DNA from: Bacteroidetes bacterium UBA1947
Lineage (GTDB): Bacteria > Bacteroidota > Bacteroidia > Chitinophagales > Chitinophagaceae
DNA: 64,000 nucleotides
NCBI GenBank assembly: GCA_002336915.1
Contig: DDET01000015.1
Location: 33,137-97,136, forward strand
Direction of reading: 5' to 3'
Position 1 is the stretch's first letter. Every line of letters begins with the position of its first letter. The position numbers and the translations under genes are program-made. Below the pieces are notes generated by a model. That model searched no databases, was not told the origin of the DNA, and worked only from the letters and a program-made list of their open reading frames with translations. Of this stretch, positions 17,801 to 27,071 are shown piece after piece.

Positions 17801-18595
17801 GGGTATTATGATGAGACATATGACCTGCTGATGCGGCGCCAGTATACCGAAGTATTGCAAAGGGTAAGGGTGGCAAGAAAGCAATTTGCCGACCCTAAAT
17901 ATAACGGGCGCCTGACGATCATTGAAGGCTCCGCACTGGCTGGTTCCGGTGAATACAAGGCAGCTGATACCTTGCTGAAGGATTTCCTGAAGACGAACCC
18001 GAGCGACTCGCTGAAAATATGGGCGGATGCCGTGTTGAAATATATAGACAGGAATAAGCCGCAGGAAGTGAAAGCTGTTTTACCTCCTGCAGATACTGCT
18101 AAAAAGGCGATGGCGAACATACCGCCCATGCCTGCGGATAAGGATGTGAATGCCAAAGTCACAGATACTGCAAAAAAGAATGCTCCGAATGCCGACATGG
18201 CAAACGCAGTAAAAGTACCCCCGCCCGCTAAGTTCAGCTACAGGCCCGGGGACGAGCACTACTGTATATTTGTGTTTCCGGGTTATGAGGCGCGCTCTAT
18301 GGGCGTGAAATCTGCCATCGTGGACTTCAATACTTTTAAGTACAGCAAGGATAAGCTGAGTACCGGCATTGATATGCTTGGCCCCGGGGAAGGAGTAGTG
18401 GTAGTGAAAAAGTTTGCTAATGCTGCCGACGCCAAAAACTACATGAACGCCCTTAAAGCTACCACGCAGATATTCAGGGAGTATAAGCCTAATGAATATA
18501 AGGTGCAGATCATATCCAGCCTCAATTACCTGAAACTGCTGGCCGATAAGTCGGACGGGCCATACTCCAGCTTCTTCACTGAAAATTACAAATAA
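14882..18595 (+). CDS. T9SS component PorW/SprE-like TPR protein with long N-terminal coiled-coil extension
   Basis: 1237 aa read from a TTG at 14882, the only initiation codon that starts the signal peptide (RNRLSIIFISSFICLCASLASFGQ). Residues about 25-310 are a Lys/Arg/Asp/Ser-rich coiled coil built from about 49-residue repeats (TTDSL-IRKYKESKHYKDSVAHAR). After about 330 comes the PorW/SprE core with TPR repeats (WGDDLYLLLGEAYYYKGDY) and a C-terminal globular region. SprE/PorW is a lipoprotein needed for T9SS secretion and gliding, usually about 870-900 aa; no clear lipobox is visible here, and the extra length is the coiled coil. Fits the many T9SS cargo genes in the window. Confidence 0.8.
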   Translation: MRNRLSIIFISSFICLCASLASFGQKVNTDSLARARQAVIDARQKAQKHSQDSAQAARQQHADEMAAARKKTTDSLARIRAYKNSKHYQDSVNKARNAQLNAVRDERKAALEAQQAGRKRTTDSLNAIRKYKESKHYKDSVAHARQAKLNGTKKEQKERLDALKAARKKTADSIALARSERTDSLQKIQKERAAKAAAIKKYRESKRYRDSVAIIKQTRMDNMRIARKAFSDSMLAVRKERADSIKEARKAYTDKLTASRKKSMDSLKAIRKVHTDSLAKIKTQKEKIQKEKQKNNENKLDLALKLKIEKKHKAWSNESMLKKKWGVPRREIQNTFTRYNYYFNADRKMDEALVNMERVRKENYDSLIALFSFNPDRDSASIAPDMDSIIHKVSVGIQIHDPRTKWGDDLYLLLGEAYYYKGDYPNAIIAFRYAVSIYEQYKKKSKEPSSKKSEGPSILEEDKKGLLDFLKHQSVHNEAILWLARTYTQTNQAGNAESVLDLVESDPNFPKTLVGRLALEKAFVKLKEGDFNGAGKQLSIAAADDNLPDVTRQRCAYLAGQIFEMRGNDTAAVASYQQVLDLHPKIEMDFYARKHMAYAIIASGGKQDAVESSMRGLLKDGKYAPYYEQAYYILGLLAINSNNNAEAISYLNKGIKSPKATKKQKAISYAHLGTLYYNTEDYIASKHAYDSAVIYSKYVSGDEEVNLAIRRSPVLGDVTGPVTIIHIQDSLLALGQLSEKEQRAAVRKYIRLLEDRRADSIFRAENAGVAAAEQVGNNEEVVASWYFSNPPQMQQGFNDFKRKWGNRQLTDNWRRIASIGFVSNTNIPENEKANNTLLDSNAVAMDVDENGIPTEESLLAAIPNSASRQDRAKRLEQRAYIDLANAYIRQLEDYPLAIKALDTLDFRYPQHEHKAQELYLRYLVALRQSKFDAAKGYSAQLLQQFPGSQYAELVRPSTEDGVGMKGNNSQSMQGYYDETYDLLMRRQYTEVLQRVRVARKQFADPKYNGRLTIIEGSALAGSGEYKAADTLLKDFLKTNPSDSLKIWADAVLKYIDRNKPQEVKAVLPPADTAKKAMANIPPMPADKDVNAKVTDTAKKNAPNADMANAVKVPPPAKFSYRPGDEHYCIFVFPGYEARSMGVKSAIVDFNTFKYSKDKLSTGIDMLGPGEGVVVVKKFANAADAKNYMNALKATTQIFREYKPNEYKVQIISSLNYLKLLADKSDGPYSSFFTENYK

Positions 18596-18718
18596 GTATT
18601 ATCCTCGCTGTCGTCCTGCTATTCGGGCGGATGTTAATAGATTGTACTTATTGTTGTATTGTATCATGTTTAAGAAATATCCTTCTTTTTTTCGTAAATT
18701 ACATGGTAGGAAAAGTGT

Positions 18719-20983
18719 ATGGAAACGCTAATAATTGAAGCATATAATAAGAACGAAGAGGAAGAGAAAAAGCTAATTCTCAGGGAGTACCGGGCGCTCT
18801 TGCGCGCGCTGAAGCAGCGCATTAAAAAGGGTGATAAAAGACTGCTGCGCCGGGCATTTGAGATAGCTGCGGATGCACACAAGGATATGCGCCGCAAGTC
18901 GGGCGAGCCGTATATACTGCACCCGGTAGCAGTGGCACGTATAGTAGTGGAAGAAATTGGGCTTGGAGTTACATCGGCCATATGCGCGCTGCTGCATGAT
19001 GTGGTAGAGGATACGGAAATAACGCTGGAAGATATTGAGCAGGAGTTTGGTGACAAATTTGCCAAAATAATAGACGGCCTCACCAAGATATCGAACGTAG
19101 TGGACCTGAAAGCGGATACCACAGTACAGGCTGAGAACTTCAGGAAGATACTGCTGACGCTTGCTGAAGACCCGCGCGTGATATTGATAAAGCTTGCTGA
19201 CCGCCTGCACAATATGCGCACACTGGGCAGCATGAGCCGCGAGAAACAATTAAAGATATCGTCGGAAACAACCTATATATACGCGCCACTGGCACACAGG
19301 CTGGGCTTGTATGAAATAAAATCGGAACTGGAAGACCTGGCACTGAAATATACACAGCCCGAAGTGTACACCGAAATTGCGAAGGGCCTTAAAGAAACCC
19401 GCCGCGACCGCACACGTTATATAAATGAATTCATAAAACCAGTTAAAGACGAACTGCAGCGTGGTGAGTTTGATTTCGAGATATATGGCAGGCCTAAGGC
19501 TATACACTCCATATGGAATAAAATGAAGACCAAGCATGTGTCGTTTGAAGAGGTGTATGACCTGTTCGCGATACGCATCATTCTTAATTCGACCGCAGAG
19601 CGCGAGAAGGAAGATTGCTGGAAAGTATATTCGATCGTTACTAATTTTTATCGCCCCAGCCCGGAGCGGCTGCGCGACTGGATAAGCGTACCTAAAGGTA
19701 ACGGTTATGAGGCGCTGCACACCACGGTAATGGGCCCCGGTGGACGATGGGTGGAAGTGCAGATACGGTCGGCAAGAATGAATGAGATAGCCGAAAAGGG
19801 ACTTGCCGCACATTGGAAATATAAGGAAGGCCCGGGCCTTGGTCCGCAACAGGAGAGTAAGCTGGATAGCTGGCTGCACCACCTGCGCGATATACTCAAC
19901 AATCCCGATACAGATACCCTCGACTTCCTGCAGGACTTTAAACTGGATCTTTTCACCGAGGAGATGTATATCTATACGCCGAAGGGTGACATGCGCGTGT
20001 TGCCTAAAGGTGCCACGGCGCTGGATTTTGCATTTGATATACACTCGGAGTTGGGCGCGCATTGCATAGGGGCCAAGGTGAATTATCGATTAGTGCCACT
20101 CAGTCATCCATTGAAGAGTGGTGACCAGGTGGAGGTGATATCGTCATCGAAGCAAAGGCCATCGGAAGACTGGCTGGCATTTGTGACTACGGCGAAGGCA
20201 AAGTCGAGGATCAAGTACTACCTGAAAGAGGAGAAGCGGCGTATAGGTGACGATGGCAAGGGAATGTTGCAAAGAAAGCTGGAGCATATGAAGGCTGCTA
20301 TGTCGCAGCACAATATAACGGAGCTGTGCAACTTTTACAAAAAGCAATCGCCGCTGGACCTGTATTATGCTATAGCCGTCGGCAATATAGACCTGAAGGA
20401 ATTAAAGGACTTTACGGTACACGGCGATAAACTGCAACAGCCGCCAAGGGAAGTAAAGATAGAGACAAGACATTTGATCTCCGACGAGGAGGTACAAAAG
20501 CAAAAGCCTGCGAAAGGAGCAGAGCTTATCATATTTGGTGAAAGTTCTGATAAGATATTATACAAGCTGGCGCAATGCTGTCAGCCGATACCGGGCGATG
20601 ATGTGTTTGGATTCATAACATCGGGTGAGGGATTGAAGATACACCGTACCGACTGCCCGAATGCTGCACAGCTGCTCGCGCACTACGGGCATAGGGTAGT
20701 GAAGACCAAGTGGGCGAAGAATAAAGAGATATCCTTCCTGAGTGGTGTGCGGATCATAGGGCTGGATGATGTGGGCATCATCCAAAAGATAACTAATGTA
20801 ATTTCCGGCGAGTTGAAGATGAATATGCGATCGTTGAGCATAGACAGCAAAGACGGCATCTTTGAGGGAAATATTATGGTGTATGTGCACGACAGGGAAG
20901 AACTGGATGACCTTTGCCAACAGCTTGCCGAGCTGGATGGCATTACAAAAGTAGAGCGCCTGGAAGCAACAGAGGCAGGCTAA
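18719..20983 (+). CDS. rsh: Bifunctional (p)ppGpp synthetase/hydrolase (RelA/SpoT)
   Basis: 754 aa long-form RSH. HD hydrolase domain about 45-200 with intact metal motif LLHDVVEDT (His93, Asp94) and KLADRLHNMRTL; synthetase domain about 250-370 with GRPK-IHSI-NKM and GYEALHTTV; TGS domain about 410-475 (YTPKGDMRVLPKGATALDFA); a helical/zinc-finger region with paired Cys (AQCCQPIPGD); C-terminal ACT domain about 680-750. Both catalytic sites look complete, so it should make and degrade the stringent-response alarmone. Monocistronic in appearance, preceded by 123 nt after porW. Confidence 0.97.
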   Translation: METLIIEAYNKNEEEEKKLILREYRALLRALKQRIKKGDKRLLRRAFEIAADAHKDMRRKSGEPYILHPVAVARIVVEEIGLGVTSAICALLHDVVEDTEITLEDIEQEFGDKFAKIIDGLTKISNVVDLKADTTVQAENFRKILLTLAEDPRVILIKLADRLHNMRTLGSMSREKQLKISSETTYIYAPLAHRLGLYEIKSELEDLALKYTQPEVYTEIAKGLKETRRDRTRYINEFIKPVKDELQRGEFDFEIYGRPKAIHSIWNKMKTKHVSFEEVYDLFAIRIILNSTAEREKEDCWKVYSIVTNFYRPSPERLRDWISVPKGNGYEALHTTVMGPGGRWVEVQIRSARMNEIAEKGLAAHWKYKEGPGLGPQQESKLDSWLHHLRDILNNPDTDTLDFLQDFKLDLFTEEMYIYTPKGDMRVLPKGATALDFAFDIHSELGAHCIGAKVNYRLVPLSHPLKSGDQVEVISSSKQRPSEDWLAFVTTAKAKSRIKYYLKEEKRRIGDDGKGMLQRKLEHMKAAMSQHNITELCNFYKKQSPLDLYYAIAVGNIDLKELKDFTVHGDKLQQPPREVKIETRHLISDEEVQKQKPAKGAELIIFGESSDKILYKLAQCCQPIPGDDVFGFITSGEGLKIHRTDCPNAAQLLAHYGHRVVKTKWAKNKEISFLSGVRIIGLDDVGIIQKITNVISGELKMNMRSLSIDSKDGIFEGNIMVYVHDREELDDLCQQLAELDGITKVERLEATEAG

Positions 20984-21023
20984 ATAAATTTTTTAAAAAT
21001 CATATAGCATTCTAAAATTACTC

Positions 21024-22529
21024 ATGCAGAGCAGTAAGGAATTATACGCGTCATTTAAGGAGATAACACAAAAAGCTGCTGATCTGCAGTTCGCATCGGC
21101 AGTGTTAGGCTGGGACCAGGAGACCTACATGCCGCCGAAAGGTTTTGCCAGCCGGGGAAGGCAATTGGCCACACTTGCATCGCAGGCCCACGAAATGGTT
21201 ACGTCGGATAATTACGGCAAACTATTGCATGAACTTGCAGCAAAAGATGACCTTGGTGATGCTGAAAAAAATAATGTGCGCCTGAGTCTTGAGGACTATG
21301 AGAAGAACAGAAAACTATCTTCGACATTTGTAGAGGAACTAACGCAACAAACCAGCAATAGCTACAATGCGTGGATACAGGCGAGACGGGAGAATAAGTA
21401 CAGCCTATACGCGCCTGAGCTTGCGAAAATGATCGCCTTGAAGCGCAGGCAGGCTGACCTATATGGCTTTGAAAAACATCCTTACGACGCACTGCTGGAC
21501 GAGTATGAAAAAGGCGCTACCGTGGCAATGCTGGACCCGGTATTTGATATGGTGAAAGCGCAATTGCCACCGCTGTTGGCCAGTATAAAAGATGCACAGC
21601 AGGTGGATGATAGCTTTTTTAATAAGCACTATCCTAAACAGGAGCAATGGGATTTCTCGATAGAGGTGCTGAAGAAAATGGGTTATGATTTTGAAGCAGG
21701 CAGGCAAGACTATGCGGAGCACCCGTTCACTACATCATTTTCTTCTGAAGATGTTAGGGTGACCACACGTGTGGATGAAAATAATTTTGCATCGATGCTG
21801 TGGAGCAGCATACACGAGGGCGGACATGCCTTGTACGAGCAGGGCTTGCCCGTAGATGAGTATGGCATGCCATTAGGAACTGCAGCATCGTTGGGTATAC
21901 ATGAATCGCAGTCGCGCCTGTGGGAGAACTGCGTGGGACGTGGGCAGGGCTTCTGGAAATATTTTTATCCTAAGCTGCAAGGCCGCTTTCCGCAGCAGTT
22001 GGATGATGTGGGCCTGGAAGCATTTTATAAAGGCATGAACAGGGTGGAGCCGTCCCTTGTCAGGACCGAGGCCGATGAAGTGACATACCATTTTCATGTG
22101 ATGATACGTTATGAAATAGAGAAGAAACTGATAGAAGGTTCGCTTAGTGCTGATGGCTTGAATGAAGTGTGGAATGAACACTATAAACAATATTTAGGCG
22201 TATCGGCTACTGATGACAAAAAAGGTGTACTGCAGGATGTGCATTGGAGCCATGGCAGCTTTGGATATTTTCCTACTTACTCTTTAGGCAGCTTTTATGC
22301 TGCACAGTTCTTTGAGCAGGCAGGAAAAGATATGCAAGCCCTTTCACGCGAGATAGAGCGGGGCGAGTTTGGCCACCTGCTCAGCTGGCTGCGCGAAAAA
22401 GTACACGTGCATGGCCGCAGGTACACATCCGAAGAACTATGTAAGCGTCTTACCGGCCGCGGGCTGGACTTTAGCTCTTTTATGAACTACATTAAAGCAA
22501 AATATACTCTTGTTTATGGACTAAAGTAG
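21024..22529 (+). CDS. Carboxypeptidase M32 (Taq carboxypeptidase family)
   Basis: 501 aa, typical length for the cytoplasmic M32 metallocarboxypeptidases that remove C-terminal residues. Zinc motif HEGGH (His264, Glu265, His268) within SSIHEGGHALYEQGLP, the third ligand in the downstream IHESQSRLWEN segment, and the family HGSFGYFPTYSLG signature near residue 410. It follows rsh by 40 nt on the same strand, and a small membrane protein gene begins 4 nt after its stop, so the last two are probably co-transcribed. Confidence 0.96.
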   Translation: MQSSKELYASFKEITQKAADLQFASAVLGWDQETYMPPKGFASRGRQLATLASQAHEMVTSDNYGKLLHELAAKDDLGDAEKNNVRLSLEDYEKNRKLSSTFVEELTQQTSNSYNAWIQARRENKYSLYAPELAKMIALKRRQADLYGFEKHPYDALLDEYEKGATVAMLDPVFDMVKAQLPPLLASIKDAQQVDDSFFNKHYPKQEQWDFSIEVLKKMGYDFEAGRQDYAEHPFTTSFSSEDVRVTTRVDENNFASMLWSSIHEGGHALYEQGLPVDEYGMPLGTAASLGIHESQSRLWENCVGRGQGFWKYFYPKLQGRFPQQLDDVGLEAFYKGMNRVEPSLVRTEADEVTYHFHVMIRYEIEKKLIEGSLSADGLNEVWNEHYKQYLGVSATDDKKGVLQDVHWSHGSFGYFPTYSLGSFYAAQFFEQAGKDMQALSREIERGEFGHLLSWLREKVHVHGRRYTSEELCKRLTGRGLDFSSFMNYIKAKYTLVYGLK

Positions 22530-22533
22530 TACC

Positions 22534-23028
22534 ATGTCGCTGGAGCTTGAAGTACATAAAGAACCATTGGAGGTAGATGAAATCCTTTTTCTTGTGAAGA
22601 AGGAGGCTAAGGAGCGCAAGCAATATTACAAAGTCTTCAGCTTCCTGATGGTGTTATGTTTTGTTATTCCCTTTGCCGGTGCATGGTACCGCGCCTTTGA
22701 TAATGCGCCCAACGCCTTTTCGCCCCTGCGGTTTTTTGTAAGTGCGGGTATATTACTTACTATATCTATTGCAGCATTATGGGCCATGTACCGTATAAAC
22801 GTACGCCGGGTGCAGGCCGATATTAAAGAACAAACCAAGACCATAGAATGTGCACATGTAGTAAAGAAGACCTACATGCCCCAGAATAATACCTACTTCC
22901 TTTACCTGGACTCCACCAACAAGCTGACGATAGAAGTGGATGAAAATGATTACCACCGTTTGGAGAAGGGAGATGAAGTGAACATAGAGTTCACTACGCA
23001 TGCAAGGTTGTATCTCGGTTATTTTTAA
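22534..23028 (+). CDS. Two-helix membrane protein, unrecognised
   Basis: 164 aa with an acidic N-terminal tail, two transmembrane helices (about 34-52 and 69-89) and a C-terminal soluble domain of about 70 aa rich in beta prediction (YFLYLDSTNKLTIEVDENDY). Coupled to the M32 gene with a 4-nt spacer. Its stop codon (23026-23028) directly touches the stop of the convergent nucleoside transporter gene. I do not recognise a family. Confidence 0.75.
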   Translation: MSLELEVHKEPLEVDEILFLVKKEAKERKQYYKVFSFLMVLCFVIPFAGAWYRAFDNAPNAFSPLRFFVSAGILLTISIAALWAMYRINVRRVQADIKEQTKTIECAHVVKKTYMPQNNTYFLYLDSTNKLTIEVDENDYHRLEKGDEVNIEFTTHARLYLGYF

Positions 23029-24321
23029 CTAGACAAGTATCCCCGCTATTGCAGCAGACATATACGATGCCAGCGTACCGCATAGCAAGGCCTTCATCCC
23101 CAGTTTGGCAAGGTCAGTGCGGCGTTCCGGCGCCAGTGCCCCAATACCGCCTATCTGCATACCCACGCTGCTGAAGTTAGCAAAACCACATATAGCCACG
23201 GTAACGATCGTCAAACCTTTTGGTGTAAGTATTGGCAGCTCATGACTGGTCATTTTGCTAAAGGCAACAAATTCATTGATGGTCAGTTTTTGTCCCAGCA
23301 GGGTAGCGGCATTGCTCACATCCTGCGCAGGCACCCCCATAGCCCATGCGAAAGGATAGAATATTTTAGCGAATATCCAGTTGAGGCTAAGATTGAAAGA
23401 AGGATCGAAAATATGGCCGCATTTTAACAGGACCCAGTCGAGGCAAGCTATAAGTGCTATGAAACCTATCAGCATAGCTATTACGTTCATTGCTATTTTA
23501 AAGCCATCTGCAGCGCCATGGCTTATGGCATCTATTAGATTGCTGTAGCCGCTTTTTACTTCCAGCTTCACCTTGCCCATTGTTTGCGAGACCTCTGTTT
23601 CAGGAAATACTATTTTGGCAATAACCAGCGCGCCCGGTGCTGCCATCAGGCTGGCCGCTATCAGTTGCGGAGTAATATTTAGTCCGGCGCGTAAACCCAT
23701 ATTAGCGTATACAATGAGGATACCGCCCGCTATGCATGCAAGACTGCCGCTCATAGAAGCCAGCAGCTCGCTGCGCGTCATGGTGGCCAGGTAGGGCCGT
23801 ATCATCACCTGTGCTTCCACCTGCCCTACGAAGGCGCTCGCCACATTACTCAGGGCCTCGGCGCCGCTTACACGCATTACAAAGTTCATGGCCCTGGCTA
23901 TTACGGCAACTATACGCTGCATAATGCCTGCGTAATAAAGTATGGCTACAAGCACGCATACCAGTATGATAGTGGCAGTTATGTTAAAGGCAAATACAAA
24001 AGTGCCGGGCGCTCTATAGTCCACTACCTTTCCTGTAAAATCATAAGCGCCAATGCCGCCGTATGCGAAATTGGCGCCCTGCTTGGCAAAGCCTTCTATC
24101 TTTTCCATGCCCCTGCCCAGGTACTGGAAGAACTGGTTGACCGCAGATACCTTAAACACCAGCACAGCGATGAGCCATTGCAATGACAGTCCGCTAATTA
24201 CCAGGCGCAGGTTGATGCGTTTCTTATTGTTTGAAAATAAGAAAGCCACCGCCAATACCAGCAGGATCCCTAAAATACCCGTAAACCGCTCCACGCGATA
24301 AATATAAGTAGCCCTTAGCAC
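23029..24321 (-). CDS. Concentrative nucleoside transporter (NupC/CNT family)
   Basis: 430 aa inner membrane symporter for nucleosides. Typical CNT features: a set of Gly/Ala-rich helices, GQVEAQVMIRPYL in the middle and SVGMQIGGIGALAPER near the C-terminus. The ATG at 24321 gives an N-terminus MLRATYIYRVERF; family members usually begin at the equivalent of the GTG at 24294 (VERFTGILGIL), so the true start may be 24294. Monocistronic, convergent with the preceding gene with zero intergenic bases. Confidence 0.92.
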   Translation of the reverse strand: MLRATYIYRVERFTGILGILLVLAVAFLFSNNKKRINLRLVISGLSLQWLIAVLVFKVSAVNQFFQYLGRGMEKIEGFAKQGANFAYGGIGAYDFTGKVVDYRAPGTFVFAFNITATIILVCVLVAILYYAGIMQRIVAVIARAMNFVMRVSGAEALSNVASAFVGQVEAQVMIRPYLATMTRSELLASMSGSLACIAGGILIVYANMGLRAGLNITPQLIAASLMAAPGALVIAKIVFPETEVSQTMGKVKLEVKSGYSNLIDAISHGAADGFKIAMNVIAMLIGFIALIACLDWVLLKCGHIFDPSFNLSLNWIFAKIFYPFAWAMGVPAQDVSNAATLLGQKLTINEFVAFSKMTSHELPILTPKGLTIVTVAICGFANFSSVGMQIGGIGALAPERRTDLAKLGMKALLCGTLASYMSAAIAGILV

Positions 24322-24397
24322 AAGTCTATGGCCTGTAGGTTAACAGCAGATTAAGTATTGAATACCTGAGGCAGGAAAATATTTTATTTTAATGGTA

Positions 24398-24425
24398 TTG
24401 TTGTATTGTTTAATTTGTATATTTG
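24398..24425 (+). promoter_or_regulatory. Likely promoter of the first tandem T9SS gene
   Basis: TTG (24398-24400), 17 nt, then TATATTTG (24418-24425), a good TAnnTTTG box. It is about 100 nt before the first in-frame ATG. Confidence 0.45.
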
Positions 24426-24528
24426 AAAAATACTGGCCTAAAAAGTCGATATAAGCCCTAAAAATACCTGTTACGAAATCATCTTTTAAATTATACCCAT
24501 CATTCGAAAATTTCGCTCTTTAACGTCT

Positions 24529-26841
24529 ATGTTCGCTATCGCGATTTGTGTGTTCGCTTACACTAATGCATATTCCACTGCCTACTATATTCAAAACTAT
24601 AATCCCTGGGGCAATACCGATAATCTTACTGCTATGGACTATGCCTGCGGTACCGGTAATTGGGTACAGGCAACTTATTCGATGCCGGTAACAATAATAT
24701 TTAGTGCTACAACCAATTTTGTAGTATTGGAGGGCAGCGACAGTAATGGCACTTATCTTAAAAATTTTCTCAGCGCAAACCATGAAGTTATTGAAAGTTG
24801 GGTGCACGCAGGTGGCAGATTGTTTATAAATGCGACACCTAATCCCGATATTGTTGATAGCATAGACTGTGGGTTTAGCGGCATTTTGTTAGTTAATCAT
24901 ACCAGTGCTACTGTTAATGCCTATGACATAAACGACACCATGTTCCATGGCCCTCATCTGCCGGTACAGACTACATTCTCGGGCACCGAACCATCGAAGG
25001 CATTAATTATTGGCCCGGGCTTGGACACCGTAATGTGGGGCGTATATCCTGCTGATCTTGTATTGGCGAAAAGGCATTGGGGAGCGGGAACATTAATTGT
25101 AGGAACGTTAACAACAGCTTATGGAGTAGTACAGCCACAAGGACTAAATCTATGGTACAACATTTTTGACTGGGCTTCGACGCCGGATACACCAACGGTC
25201 GCGGCCGATAGTTTTTGCGTATATGCCAGTCATGACTGCGGCGGTACGAGTTTCCTGGTCAACTCAGTTCCCTATTACGCGGGAATGAGCGTAAAAACCT
25301 TTTTTGGCGATAACTCAACAGATTCCACCATGCTTACACCTACTTATCCCGGCGGCAGTGCTGATATTTCGCATTACTATGCTGCTTTTGGCACATACGC
25401 AGTAAAGCAGGTACTGTATGCGGGTGCCTTAGCGCTCGACTCTTTGAGCTTTTCATATACTGCCGAGCTGTGTAACTATGTGACAGCATCTTGCTACTAC
25501 GATGTAAATGGCAATTGCACGAGGGATGGGAATGAAAATATCTTCCTTCAACCAATACTCATTGAGGTGGATTCCAATAATGTCGCCATTGATACCCTGT
25601 CGGTAATGAGCGGTTTCCACTACACCGCTTATGGCGCGCCGGGATGTGTGTATAAGTATAAGTTTCTATCAGCGGTTGGTTACTATGCCACTTGTCCGCC
25701 CAATGGTATAATTACAGATACTATACAACCCGGGAATAACTTTGTGGTTCCCTCGCTTGCCTTCGGGTTTAGCTGCTCACCGGGAAACGATTTTGATCTT
25801 GCTATAGATGAAAACATCCCTGTTACCGGTATCCTTGACCAATGGGGGGAGATCTATGTGCGTAATAATTACTGCTACCCAACTAACGCCACGGTTACTT
25901 TGTACTACAGTCCAAAATATACTTACAACGGTAATGCTTCGCCTTTACCAAGCTCAGTATCCGGCAATAGTATCAGCTGGAATTTAAGCAGCCTGAGCAG
26001 CTCCGATACCGATCCGGTGGGTATTTATTACCAGGTATGGTACAATCCCGCCACCGGGCCTGTGCCGGTTGGCGATACTGTCCAGGAACATATTGTCGTT
26101 ACACCTTCCGCCGGCGACGTTAACACGATAAATAACACTCTTGATATACATGATACTGTTAGTGGCTCCTGCGATCCCAATCATATTTCTGTTGTGCCTG
26201 AAGGCAATATAACGGCGGGTACAAACCTGAAATACAAAATTGAATTTGAAAATGTTGGCAATGATACGGCCTTCAATATCCGTGTCATGGACACGCTGCC
26301 AAATGAGCTTGATCTGAACAGCATGCGGATGATCACCAGTTCGCACAGTATTTATGTTTCGCGGTTGGCCGACGGCATACACAATATTTTGCAATTTGAT
26401 TTCCCAAATATCGATCTTCTTGATAGCTCGCACCATGGCGCCTGCACGGGAACGTTTACTTATACCATCAATTCAAAGAGTAATTTGCCCGATGGCACAC
26501 TGATAGATCACCGCGCGGGTATTTATTTTGATTACAATGATGTAGTGATGACGAATACGGCCGAAAATGTAATTGGATTCCCGGAACATGTTGTAGCTGT
26601 AAATAAGCTTGAAAACGTCCGCCTGTATCCGAATCCGGCCAGCACCCAACTTACCATTAGAACAGTAGGTAACGGCTTCACGTCATTTACCATCACCAAC
26701 AACCTAGGCCAGGTAGTACTGAAACAGGATATAAACAGCACGCAAACCAAAGTGAATGTGAAGCAACTACCAGCAGGTATGTACTATGTGAATTTGAAGG
26801 GTGTGAATGGCAGTGACGTGAGGAAGTTTGTGAAGATGTAG
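24529..26841 (+). CDS. Secreted T9SS type A protein with DUF7619-like repeat domain (tandem paralogue 1)
   Basis: 770 aa from the ATG at 24529. The exported body is paralogous along its length to the next gene: an N-terminal region with NPWG and MLEGSD-like motifs, a PKD-like segment around 230-310, an adhesion domain with CDPNHISVVPEGNITAGT (DUF7619/DUF11-like, about 545-690) and a type A sorting tail (LYPNPASTQLTI ... GMYYVNLKG). From the ATG the signal peptide lacks its usual positive charge; the open frame continues upstream to 24490 and encodes IIRKFRSLTS, which would supply it, but only non-ATG starts (ATT/ATA/ATC) exist there. Confidence 0.82.
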   Translation: MFAIAICVFAYTNAYSTAYYIQNYNPWGNTDNLTAMDYACGTGNWVQATYSMPVTIIFSATTNFVVLEGSDSNGTYLKNFLSANHEVIESWVHAGGRLFINATPNPDIVDSIDCGFSGILLVNHTSATVNAYDINDTMFHGPHLPVQTTFSGTEPSKALIIGPGLDTVMWGVYPADLVLAKRHWGAGTLIVGTLTTAYGVVQPQGLNLWYNIFDWASTPDTPTVAADSFCVYASHDCGGTSFLVNSVPYYAGMSVKTFFGDNSTDSTMLTPTYPGGSADISHYYAAFGTYAVKQVLYAGALALDSLSFSYTAELCNYVTASCYYDVNGNCTRDGNENIFLQPILIEVDSNNVAIDTLSVMSGFHYTAYGAPGCVYKYKFLSAVGYYATCPPNGIITDTIQPGNNFVVPSLAFGFSCSPGNDFDLAIDENIPVTGILDQWGEIYVRNNYCYPTNATVTLYYSPKYTYNGNASPLPSSVSGNSISWNLSSLSSSDTDPVGIYYQVWYNPATGPVPVGDTVQEHIVVTPSAGDVNTINNTLDIHDTVSGSCDPNHISVVPEGNITAGTNLKYKIEFENVGNDTAFNIRVMDTLPNELDLNSMRMITSSHSIYVSRLADGIHNILQFDFPNIDLLDSSHHGACTGTFTYTINSKSNLPDGTLIDHRAGIYFDYNDVVMTNTAENVIGFPEHVVAVNKLENVRLYPNPASTQLTIRTVGNGFTSFTITNNLGQVVLKQDINSTQTKVNVKQLPAGMYYVNLKGVNGSDVRKFVKM

Positions 26842-26867
26842 CAAAGAATGAAAGGGTAAGTGATCAG

Positions 26868-26893
26868 CAGGCAGCCTCGCGCTGCCTGTTTAT
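26868..26893 (+). terminator. Terminator between the tandem T9SS genes
   Basis: CAGGCAGC-CTCGC-GCTGCCTG is a perfect 8-bp hairpin followed by TTTATTT. Confidence 0.75.
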
Positions 26894-26922
26894 TTCTACC
26901 CGGGGAGCCTATATCTCTACCG

Positions 26923-26954
26923 TTCACTAAACGATTCCAGCCATTCACTAAACG
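26923..26954. repeat. Pair of TTCACTAAACG direct repeats, 21 bp apart
   Basis: TTCACTAAACG occurs at 26923-26933 and 26944-26954, upstream of the second tandem T9SS gene. A 21-bp period places both on the same face of the helix, as for many regulator sites. Which regulator is unknown. Confidence 0.45.
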
Positions 26955-27045
26955 TTCGCCCCCAATTCTATAAAAAAGACCGTTTATTACGCGTGTCTAT
27001 ATGCCGGGTGCCTGCCCCTTGCGACCATATCGTGTTTATTTTATG

Positions 27046-27053
27046 TATATTTG
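27046..27053 (+). promoter_or_regulatory. Possible -7 box of the second tandem T9SS gene
   Basis: TATATTTG matches TAnnTTTG, 18 nt before the ATG at 27072; no good -33 box. Confidence 0.4.
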
Positions 27054-27071
27054 ATTTATCAAACATTTTCT

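Noticed and set aside
26919..26959. LytTR binding site
   Set aside because: The 21-bp period fits but the half-sites match the consensus poorly; kept only as a general repeat finding.
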